Both the position numbers and the translations under genes were made by a program. From an uncultured Bacilli bacterium (GTDB lineage Bacteria > Bacillota_I > Bacilli_A > RF39 > UBA660): a stretch of 44,484 bases of DNA. The stretch covers positions 1-44,484 of the forward strand of contig CAKOHV010000014.1 in the NCBI GenBank assembly GCA_934086145.1, in the 5' to 3' direction. Shown here in pieces: positions 33,991 through 40,260 of the stretch. Below the pieces are notes generated by a model. That model was given only the letters and a program-made list of their open reading frames with translations, ran no database searches and was not told where the DNA came from. Positions within the stretch are counted from its first letter, which is position 1. Each line of letters begins with the position of its first letter.

Positions 33991-34028
33991 AAAATTATAA
34001 ATAAAACTTATTAAATGAGAGTGATGAA

Positions 34029-35282
34029 ATGAAGAAAATTCTAATAAATGGAAATAAAGAATTAAGTGGTGAAATAAAAATAAGCGGAGCTAAAAACAGT
34101 ATTGTTGCTTTGATACCGGCCGCCATCTTGTCAGATGAAGAAGTTACTATTTATAATGCGCCCAACATATCAGATACTAACTCGCTAATAGAAATAGTTG
34201 AAAAACTTAATGGTAAAGTAGAATATCAAGACGAAACTATTAAAATAGATTGTCGAAATATCCAAAATTGTACAATTCCCGAAGAATTATCTAATAAATT
34301 AAGAGCTTCTTATTATTTTATGGGAGCTTTACTAGGCAAATACAAATATGCGGAAATTTACTTCCCTGGTGGTTGTAATATAGGTTCTCGACCTATTGAT
34401 TTTCATATTAAAGGTTTTGAAAAATTAGGTGCCAAGGTTGAAATAGATGGTAGTAAATATACTATTAGTGCTGAAAAATTAACAGGAGCTCGAATATACT
34501 TAGATTTTGCTTCGGTTGGAGCAACTATAAATATAATGTTAGCAGCTACTAAAGCCGAGGGAACAACATATATATCTAATGCTGCCAAGGAGCCAGAAAT
34601 AGTAAATGTTGCCATTTTACTTAATAATATGGGGGCTAAAATAAGTGGTGCTGGAACTAGCGAAATAAAAATAGAAGGTGTTCAAAAATTATCATCTTGT
34701 GTAATAGATGTCATTCCTGATCGTATCGAAGCTGGAACATACGCTATTATTGGCGCGTTGCTTGGAAAAGACTTAAAGATAAGTGGAATTATAGAAGAAC
34801 ATATCGAAGCCTTGCTATCGAAATTGAAGGAAGCCGGTGCAAACATTAAAGTTGAAGAAAATAACTTAATTATTAATAAAGCTCCTAAATTTAATGCTAT
34901 AAATGTCAAGACTCTTGTTTATCCTGGCTTTGTTACCGATTTAGGTCAACCAATGAGTGTTTTACTGACTCAAGCAGATGGAATGTCTATCTTTGAAGAA
35001 ACCATCTATGAAAACAGAATGGGCCATATTAAATACCTTCAGAAAATGGGGGCCAATATCAAATTAAATGGTCAAACAGCTATTTTTACTGGTCCAACTC
35101 CATTACATGGCCAAGATGTTGTTGCAACTGATTTACGTGCTGGAGCAGCAATGATTGTAGCTGGTTTAATTGCTACAGGTCAGACAAAAATTTCTGAGAT
35201 AAATCATATCCTAAGAGGTTATGAAAATATTGTTGAAAAATTAAAAAATGTCGGTGCTGATATAAAAGTAATCGATGAATAA
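34029..35282 (+). CDS. murA: UDP-N-acetylglucosamine 1-carboxyvinyltransferase
   Basis: MurA catalyses the first committed step of peptidoglycan precursor synthesis, transferring enolpyruvate from PEP to UDP-GlcNAc. The 417-residue protein has KISGAKNSIVALIPA at the N-terminus, the active-site Cys in PGGCNIGSRPIDFH (the fosfomycin target, unsubstituted), and DLRAGAAMIVAGLIA near the end. Bacilli have two murA paralogs; which this is cannot be told. It lies near rpmE and spoIID, as murA genes do in Bacillus. Confidence 0.96.
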   Translation: MKKILINGNKELSGEIKISGAKNSIVALIPAAILSDEEVTIYNAPNISDTNSLIEIVEKLNGKVEYQDETIKIDCRNIQNCTIPEELSNKLRASYYFMGALLGKYKYAEIYFPGGCNIGSRPIDFHIKGFEKLGAKVEIDGSKYTISAEKLTGARIYLDFASVGATINIMLAATKAEGTTYISNAAKEPEIVNVAILLNNMGAKISGAGTSEIKIEGVQKLSSCVIDVIPDRIEAGTYAIIGALLGKDLKISGIIEEHIEALLSKLKEAGANIKVEENNLIINKAPKFNAINVKTLVYPGFVTDLGQPMSVLLTQADGMSIFEETIYENRMGHIKYLQKMGANIKLNGQTAIFTGPTPLHGQDVVATDLRAGAAMIVAGLIATGQTKISEINHILRGYENIVEKLKNVGADIKVIDE

Positions 35283-35283
35283 T

Positions 35284-35308
35284 AGTTATCACAAAGATAA
35301 CTTTTTAT
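35284..35308 (+). terminator. Terminator of murA
   Basis: AGTTATC and GATAACT pair around ACAAA, followed by TTTTATTT, 1 nt after the TAA stop. Confidence 0.85.
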
Positions 35309-35435
35309 TTGTGTAAACTACTTAAAAATATTTAATAAATAGCATCAACTATAATTTATCACTTTAAATACTACTTTAAACTACACATTTTTTGTAAAAT
35401 AAAGTAAAAATAACTGTTGCTAAGTTTAAATATTA

Positions 35436-35503
35436 TGATATAATACATAGGACGAAGAAATTACTATGTCTAAGAATAGATATGGCGGAAGGAGAGTATA
35501 TAC
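35436..35503 (+). promoter_or_regulatory. rpmE promoter and leader
   Basis: TGATATAAT (35436-35444) with a weak -35 TTGCTA (35417-35422) starts transcription near 35451. The leader is about 53 nt, longer than usual here, and contains CATAG...CTATG pairing before the GGAAGGAGAG ribosome site. It could be a ribosomal-protein leader that senses L31; that is inference. Upstream (35309-35416) I see only AT-rich sequence with an ACTTTAAA repeat. Confidence 0.55.
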
Positions 35504-35716
35504 ATGAGAAAAGGAATACATCCAGAATTAAAGGACTGTAAAGTTACTTGTGCTTGTGGAGCTACATTTACAACTAAATCAACAAAAGATGAAATACATG
35601 TTGAAGTATGTAATGAATGTCATCCTTTCTATACTGGAAGACAAGGCAAAGCTAAAAAAACAGGAGCAATCGAAAAATTCAATCGTAAATACGGCTATGA
35701 TCAAGAAGCAAAATAA
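35504..35716 (+). CDS. rpmE: 50S ribosomal protein L31, zinc-binding type
   Basis: L31 bridges the two ribosomal subunits. The 70-residue protein begins MRKGIHPELKDCKVTCACG and contains four zinc-ligand cysteines (C-A-C and CNECH), so it is the zinc-containing form rather than the zinc-free paralog. It ends GYDQEAK. It lies downstream of murA as in Bacillus, but the usual rho gene between them is missing. Confidence 0.97.
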   Translation: MRKGIHPELKDCKVTCACGATFTTKSTKDEIHVEVCNECHPFYTGRQGKAKKTGAIEKFNRKYGYDQEAK

Positions 35717-35728
35717 TGCTTCTTTTTT
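35703..35728 (+). terminator. Terminator overlapping the end of rpmE
   Basis: AAGAAGCA and TGCTTCTT form an 8-bp stem with the TAA stop in the loop, followed by a T-tract. A second hairpin with CGCTAA/TTAGCG arms lies just after it (35733-35759), without a T-tract. Confidence 0.85.
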
Positions 35729-35780
35729 GTTGCGCTAATGTCTAATAACATACTTAGCGTAACTTATTAATAATAAAATA

Positions 35781-35789
35781 TGTTATACT
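35781..35789 (+). promoter_or_regulatory. Extended -10 promoter of the ATP-grasp/rpiB/spoIID group
   Basis: TGTTATACT predicts a start near 35796 and a leader of about 10 nt before the ATG at 35806, so AAGGTGA sits almost at the 5' end of the mRNA. Confidence 0.6.
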
Positions 35790-35805
35790 TAAGAAGGTGA
35801 TATAC

Positions 35806-36822
35806 ATGGGAAATATAAGCTATTTATTAAAAAGAATAAAAGGAATGAATTATAAACAGATGTTTGATACAATTGATTTTGTTCATACTAAAAATAATAA
35901 AAGTAAAATGTCAATATTTTTTGATATTATACATTGTGGATTAAAGTATCAAGCGGGCTATATGGATTATAAAATATTTGAAATGTATAATTTAAACGAA
36001 GAACAACGTAAAACTATCATAACAAGAGGAATTAACAATAAAATAGTTAAAAAGTATAATAATCCAGAATACACTAAATATTTTAGTAACAAAATAGAAT
36101 TTAATAAAAAATTCAATAAATATTTACTTCGTGATTGGATGGAATTAACTGGTGATGAAGAAAATTATCAACAATTTGTTGCTTTTTGTGATAAACACCA
36201 AAAAATTTTAGTTAAACCATTAAGTGAATGCTGTGGCAAAGGTGTCGAAATAATAGATACAACTAAAATATCTAGAAAAGATTTATATAATCAATTATTG
36301 GAAAGTAAAAGAACTTTAGCTGAAGAGATTGCTGTTGAATGTCAAGAAATTGCTAAATTACACCCATCATCAGTTAATACAATAAGAATTGTTACTTTAA
36401 ATCAACAAATTGTTGTAGCTCTTTTAAGAATTGGCAATAACAATAATGTTGTAGACAACTTTAACAAAGATGGTTTAGCAGCTCCTATTAACATTGAAAC
36501 AGGTATCATTGATTATTTAGCTATTGATAAAAAGGGGAATTTATATGAAAAACACCCACTTACTAATGAACAAATTTTATGGTTTAAAATTCCTAAATGG
36601 CCACGAATTAAAAGATTTGTAACTCAAGCCGCTAAAGAAATTCCAGAAGTTGGTTACGTTGGTTGGGATGTTTGCTTAGGACAAAAAGATCCGTTCTTAA
36701 TTGAAGGAAATGAATTCCCTGGTCACGACTTATATCAATTGCCGCCTCATCGTACTGATGGAATAGGCTTGTTACCAAGATTCGAAAAAGTAATGAATGA
36801 AGAAAAGGAAGATGAAAAATGA
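35806..36822 (+). CDS. Sugar-transfer-associated ATP-grasp domain protein
   Basis: I assign this 338-residue protein to the ATP-grasp family often linked to polysaccharide gene clusters. Visible ATP-grasp elements are KILVKPLSECCGKGVEII (lysine and glycine loop near 145), AEEIAVECQEI and HPSSVNTIRIVTL. The metal-ligand end has VGWDVCLGQKDPFLIEGNEFPG. About 100 N-terminal residues form a helical region without a recognised motif. ATP-grasp enzymes ligate a carboxylate to an amine or thiol through an acyl-phosphate, but the substrate is unknown. It overlaps rpiB by 4 bp (ATGA) and shares a transcript with rpiB, a DUF1146 gene and spoIID. No glycosyltransferases are nearby. Confidence 0.8.
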   Translation: MGNISYLLKRIKGMNYKQMFDTIDFVHTKNNKSKMSIFFDIIHCGLKYQAGYMDYKIFEMYNLNEEQRKTIITRGINNKIVKKYNNPEYTKYFSNKIEFNKKFNKYLLRDWMELTGDEENYQQFVAFCDKHQKILVKPLSECCGKGVEIIDTTKISRKDLYNQLLESKRTLAEEIAVECQEIAKLHPSSVNTIRIVTLNQQIVVALLRIGNNNNVVDNFNKDGLAAPINIETGIIDYLAIDKKGNLYEKHPLTNEQILWFKIPKWPRIKRFVTQAAKEIPEVGYVGWDVCLGQKDPFLIEGNEFPGHDLYQLPPHRTDGIGLLPRFEKVMNEEKEDEK

Positions 36823-37265
36823 AAATAGCAATTGCTACTGATCACAATGGCGTTGAACAAAAAAAATATATTATAGACCATTTAAAACAATATGATTTTA
36901 TTGATAAAAGTCCTAACAATAATCCGACAGACGATTACCCGGATTTTGCTTTCACTGTATCAGAAAGTTTATTAAATAACGAAGCTGATTTAGGAGTATT
37001 AATGTGTGGAACAGGCATCGGTATGAGTATAGCTGCTAATAAAGTAAAAGGTATAAGATGTGCTCACTGTAGCGATGTTAGCCAAGCTCATTTAGCACGT
37101 GAACATAATAATGCTAATATAATTGCTTTAAGCTATAAACAAAATCTAGACGAGTTAATAGCTATGATAAACGAATTTATAGAAACTTCTCCTAGTAACG
37201 AAGAAAGACATACTCGAAGAGTCAATAAAATAATAAGCTATGAAGGTGAGCATTTTGCAAATTAA
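36819..37265 (+). CDS. rpiB: Ribose-5-phosphate isomerase B (RpiB/LacAB family)
   Basis: RpiB interconverts ribose-5-phosphate and ribulose-5-phosphate in the pentose phosphate pathway; relatives act on other sugar phosphates. The 148-residue protein has ATDHNGVEQKK at the start, DYPDFA, the active-site Cys in LMCGTGIGMSIAANK and the His in SDVSQAHLAREHNNANII. The length is normal. It overlaps the ATP-grasp gene by 4 bp. Confidence 0.93.
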   Translation: MKIAIATDHNGVEQKKYIIDHLKQYDFIDKSPNNNPTDDYPDFAFTVSESLLNNEADLGVLMCGTGIGMSIAANKVKGIRCAHCSDVSQAHLAREHNNANIIALSYKQNLDELIAMINEFIETSPSNEERHTRRVNKIISYEGEHFAN

Positions 37266-37458
37266 AACCTATATTTATGTCATATCTGTTTTACTTAGTG
37301 CATATGCTTTATCAGGAATAAATTATGATGCTTTTATCAAAAAAAATAAAGTTATTGAAGCTCGTGTATTAGTCATTTTACTTAGTATTTCGCTTGGTTA
37401 TTTGTTGACAAACTTCATAACTGATTTTATTAATGTAAGCAGCATAATCAGAGGATGA
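37255..37458 (+). CDS. DUF1146 family small membrane protein (YwzB-like)
   Basis: This is a 67-residue protein with two hydrophobic segments (about 5-20 and 36-58) and the family core YALSGINYDAFIKKNKVIEA. It matches DUF1146, whose Bacillus member YwzB is encoded near murA and spoIID. An ATG at 37240 would add five residues, but GGTGA is placed for the TTG at 37255, so I chose that. It overlaps the rpiB end by 11 bp and ends 5 nt before spoIID. Function unknown. Confidence 0.75.
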   Translation: MQIKTYIYVISVLLSAYALSGINYDAFIKKNKVIEARVLVILLSISLGYLLTNFITDFINVSSIIRG

Positions 37459-37463
37459 TATGA

Positions 37464-38372
37464 TTGAATAAAAAACTATTTTTTGTGGTATTATTGCTTT
37501 TGCCAATAACTATCTATAGTTTTAATTTTTCCAAGAAAAAGGAGCAAAAAAAGGAAGAATATCCAGAGGTTTTAGCAGAGCAAAATAAAAAACAACAAAC
37601 TGTTGCTTTAATATACAATGAAAATAGTTTAACTTTACCATTAGAAGATTATGTTGTAGGAGTAGTGGCGGCAGAAATGCCCGCTTCTTTTGAATTGGAA
37701 GCTTTAAAAGCCCAAGCCATAGCTGCTCGTACATACGTCCTCCAATACCTAGAAACCAACGATAAAATTGGTTCGACTACCGCTAGTCAAGTATACATAG
37801 ATAAAAATGCCATGCAAGCTAAGTGGCAAACTGATTTTGATAAATATTTTTCCAAAATAACTAAAGCTGTACATAGTACGGAAGGATTAGTTATAAAATA
37901 TAACAATAAATTAATAAAAAGTTATTACTATGCAATGTCTAATGGTTATACTGAAAATTCTCAAAATGTTTTTAATGAATCAATTGATTACTTGGTATCT
38001 GTGGAATCAAAATGGGATGCCAATAACGAAAAAGAAATCCTTCTTTCTAAAGAAGAATTTTGTACTAAATTAGCTCTTACTTGTGAAAATATTAGTATAA
38101 CTAATATAAAACGAAATGAATCAAATAGAGTAACTACTCTTAATATAAACGGTCAAGAATTTACCGGTATTGCCATTAGAAAACTTCTGAATCTACGTTC
38201 GACAGATTTTTATATAAGTGTCAATGAAAATAATATTTTAATAAAAACAAAAGGATATGGTCATGGCGTTGGTCTTAGCCAATATGGAGCTAATAATATG
38301 GCTAAATTGGGATATCATTACGATGAAATATTGAAATATTACTACCAAAATACAGAAATTACCAATTTATAG
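37464..38372 (+). CDS. spoIID: Stage II sporulation protein D
   Basis: SpoIID is a lytic transglycosylase of the engulfment machinery, with SpoIIM and SpoIIP, anchored in the mother-cell membrane. The 302-residue protein has a membrane anchor at 3-20 and the SpoIID/LytB domain: LPLEDYVVGVVAAEMPASFE with the catalytic Glu, ALKAQAIAARTYVL, SNGYTENSQNVF and GYGHGVGLSQYGANNMA. It starts with TTG behind AGAGGA; no in-frame ATG is available. spoIIM and spoIIP are not in the window. Confidence 0.95.
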   Translation: MNKKLFFVVLLLLPITIYSFNFSKKKEQKKEEYPEVLAEQNKKQQTVALIYNENSLTLPLEDYVVGVVAAEMPASFELEALKAQAIAARTYVLQYLETNDKIGSTTASQVYIDKNAMQAKWQTDFDKYFSKITKAVHSTEGLVIKYNNKLIKSYYYAMSNGYTENSQNVFNESIDYLVSVESKWDANNEKEILLSKEEFCTKLALTCENISITNIKRNESNRVTTLNINGQEFTGIAIRKLLNLRSTDFYISVNENNILIKTKGYGHGVGLSQYGANNMAKLGYHYDEILKYYYQNTEITNL

Positions 38373-38388
38373 GTATATTTCTTTTTTT
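38354..38388 (+). terminator. Terminator overlapping the end of spoIID
   Basis: AGAAATTACC and GGTATATTTCT pair with one bulge; the TAG stop lies at the loop edge, followed by T7. Confidence 0.75.
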
Positions 38389-38400
38389 ATTGTTAAAACT
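38373..38400 (+). promoter_or_regulatory. Candidate forespore-sigma promoter of spoIIQ-like
   Basis: GTATA, 14 bp, GTTAAAACT resembles the sigma-F/sigma-G pattern (GTATA and GGNNANANT) with one mismatch in the first -10 bases. spoIIQ is sigma-F dependent in Bacillus. It overlaps the spoIID terminator. Speculative. Confidence 0.25.
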
Positions 38401-38424
38401 TATTATTAGAAAGGAATAGTAAGT

Positions 38425-39066
38425 ATGGGAAAAAGGAAATTAAAAGATTGGGTAATACCTGTTTTAAGTATTATTGTATTAACGGGAGCGATTCTTTGTT
38501 ATTACTTGATAAGTAACTTATTAAATTATAATGTAACAAATGATCTCTCAAATATAACAGACCCTATAGTTGAAAATAGTACCGAAGTAAACAAGGAAAT
38601 ACCTAATGGAGAAGTTGACTTGCCAATCAAACCATTTGCAGCTACCGATGTTTCTATAAGTAAAGGATTTTACCAAAAAGACTCTGATGAAACTGCTCAA
38701 CAAAATGCCCTTATAAAATATGAGAACATCTATATGCCAAATACTGGTATATTATATTCTTCAGACAATGCTTTTGATGTCATGGCCACAACAGAAGGAA
38801 CAGTAAGTAAAATACAAGAAGATAAAATTATGGGTAAAATAATTGAAATTCAATATTCCAATAATTTGCTTACTGTATACCAAAGTGTTGATAACATTAC
38901 AGTTAAAGAAGGAGACAAAGTAAGTAAAGGTGATATTATAGCAAGTAGTGGAGCTAATAAACTTAACGAAGAAAAAGCTAATTGCCTTCATTTTGAAGTT
39001 TATAAAGATGGAAACTTAATAAATCCTGAAGATTTTTATAATATTGACTTAAGAACTATTAAATAG
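38425..39066 (+). CDS. spoIIQ: SpoIIQ-like protein with degenerate LytM/M23 domain
   Basis: SpoIIQ spans the forespore membrane and meets SpoIIIAH to form a channel around the engulfed forespore. The 213-residue protein has a short basic start, one membrane segment (about 9-31), a linker, and a C-terminal M23-like domain (MATTEGTVSKI, KEGDKVSKGDIIASSG, LHFEVYKDG). The zinc site is broken: the HxH motif reads CLH, and the first His-containing loop is replaced. It is therefore a structural, not catalytic, peptidase fold, as in Bacillus SpoIIQ. The spoIID-spoIIQ adjacency supports the call. Confidence 0.82.
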   Translation: MGKRKLKDWVIPVLSIIVLTGAILCYYLISNLLNYNVTNDLSNITDPIVENSTEVNKEIPNGEVDLPIKPFAATDVSISKGFYQKDSDETAQQNALIKYENIYMPNTGILYSSDNAFDVMATTEGTVSKIQEDKIMGKIIEIQYSNNLLTVYQSVDNITVKEGDKVSKGDIIASSGANKLNEEKANCLHFEVYKDGNLINPEDFYNIDLRTIK

Positions 39067-39074
39067 TTCTTTTC
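39051..39074 (+). terminator. Terminator overlapping the end of the spoIIQ-like gene
   Basis: AAGAACTA and TAGTTCTT form an 8-bp stem with the TAG stop inside the 3' arm, followed by T-rich sequence. Confidence 0.75.
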
Positions 39075-39122
39075 TTATGTCAAGCTTTTTGATTTAAACA
39101 TATAATTAATGGGAGGATTATT

Positions 39123-39344
39123 TTGACATCATTCAAAGAAAAATTATTTGGAGAAATAAATCATATTAGTACACTTAAACAAAACATTTATAATGATACA
39201 CAATCATTTAAGAAAAAAGAACAATTTATTCAAAATGACCTTGAACAAAGACTTCAAAGAATCAATAATGAACTATCTAATAAAATAAAGTTATTCACAT
39301 TACCAAATGATGATAATTCTATGAAAAATAACCATAAATTATAG
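39123..39344 (+). CDS. Small hypothetical protein, predicted coiled coil
   Basis: This 73-residue protein starts with TTG behind an excellent GGGAGGA site (7-nt spacing) and a TATAAT at 39101-39106, so it looks expressed. It is charged and helical, with no membrane segment. Residues 25-58 (KKKEQFIQNDLEQRLQRIN onward) suggest a short coiled coil. I do not recognise a family. It lies between the spoIIQ-like gene and hpf, with no terminator seen after it. A role in sporulation or ribosome hibernation is only guilt by association. Confidence 0.6.
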   Translation: MTSFKEKLFGEINHISTLKQNIYNDTQSFKKKEQFIQNDLEQRLQRINNELSNKIKLFTLPNDDNSMKNNHKL

Positions 39345-39426
39345 TATAAATAATCATTATCACCCTAACAAATTAATTATACCACTTTACACAATTTATT
39401 ATTAGAGTTTCTTTTCTTGAAAAAAA

Positions 39427-39435
39427 TGTTATAAT
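39427..39435 (+). promoter_or_regulatory. Extended -10 promoter of hpf
   Basis: TGTTATAAT followed by TATAT predicts a start near 39442, about 15 nt before the hpf ATG at 39457. Confidence 0.7.
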
Positions 39436-39456
39436 TATATCATGGAAGGTGATAAC

Positions 39457-39993
39457 ATGAAACTTAATATTCGTGGTGATAAATTAACAATCACGCAATC
39501 TATGAAAGGTTATATCGAAGATAAAATTTCAAAATTAGACAAATATTTTGAGAATCCAGAAGAGATAACTGCTAATATAATTGTTAGAGTAAGAAATCTT
39601 GAACAAACTATTGAAGTAACAGCACCAACAAAAAGATTTACACTTCGTGCTGAAGAATCAAATGAAGATTTTTATACAGCAGTTGATTTAGTAGCATCAA
39701 AATTAGAACGTCAAATTAGAAAAAATAAAGATCGTTTGAATAAAAAATATAAAAATGTTGAATCTTTTGAATTAAGTTTGGATTTCTCTGAAGAGGCTGG
39801 AGAAGAAACTAATACTAGTTCCATTGTTAAAAGAAAAAATATATCAATGAAGCCAATGGATGAAGAGGAAGCTATTCTTCAAATGGACTTAATTAATCAT
39901 GATTTCTTTGTTTTCAAGAATTTAAATGAAGAATGTGTATCTGTCATTTATAAAAGAAAAGATAAAAATTTAGGAATTATTAATATGAAGTAA
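39457..39993 (+). CDS. hpf: Long ribosome hibernation promoting factor
   Basis: Long HPF pairs 70S ribosomes into inactive 100S dimers in stationary phase. The 178-residue protein has the N-terminal RaiA-like domain (MKLNIRGDKLTITQSMKGYI, about 1-100) and the C-terminal dimerisation domain (about 120-178, KPMDEEEAILQMDLINHDFFVFKN). The ATG at 39457 follows GGAAGGTGA; an earlier ATG at 39442 coincides with the predicted transcription start, so I rejected it. The position just before secA matches Bacillus (yvyD/hpf-secA). Confidence 0.94.
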   Translation: MKLNIRGDKLTITQSMKGYIEDKISKLDKYFENPEEITANIIVRVRNLEQTIEVTAPTKRFTLRAEESNEDFYTAVDLVASKLERQIRKNKDRLNKKYKNVESFELSLDFSEEAGEETNTSSIVKRKNISMKPMDEEEAILQMDLINHDFFVFKNLNEECVSVIYKRKDKNLGIINMK

Positions 39994-39995
39994 TC

Positions 39996-40040
39996 AAAAA
40001 GACTATTAGAATAAACCAATATTTTCTAATAGTCTTTTTT
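39996..40040 (+). terminator. Terminator of hpf
   Basis: GACTATTAGAA and TTCTAATAGTC (11 bp, 12-nt loop) are flanked by A5 and T6, beginning just after the TAA stop. Confidence 0.88.
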
Positions 40041-40230
40041 ATATTCTTAGATATCGTAGCCGAAATATATTTAATTAAAAAGGACTTATAATACCATTCT
40101 TATCAAGAATTGCTTAAAAACAAAAGTTAACTATTTTTACTGAAAAGTAGCTAAATTTATTGAATTTCTCCCAAAAATAAACTACAATAAAAAGTACACA
40201 AATAAAAAAGTTTATTACTTTACATAATTT

Positions 40231-40239
40231 TGCTATAAT
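40231..40239 (+). promoter_or_regulatory. Extended -10 promoter of secA
   Basis: TGCTATAAT predicts a start near 40246 and a 15-nt leader containing GGTGGAGG. The 190 bp upstream (40041-40230) are AT-rich and hold one small ATTCTT/AAGAAT hairpin; I see no gene or known RNA there. Confidence 0.7.
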
Positions 40240-40260
40240 ATAACAGGTGGAGGTAACGAA

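Noticed and set aside
39442..39456. Leaderless start of hpf at 39442
   Set aside because: The ATG coincides with the predicted transcription start, but a strong GGAAGGTGA serves the ATG at 39457, which gives the normal HPF N-terminus.
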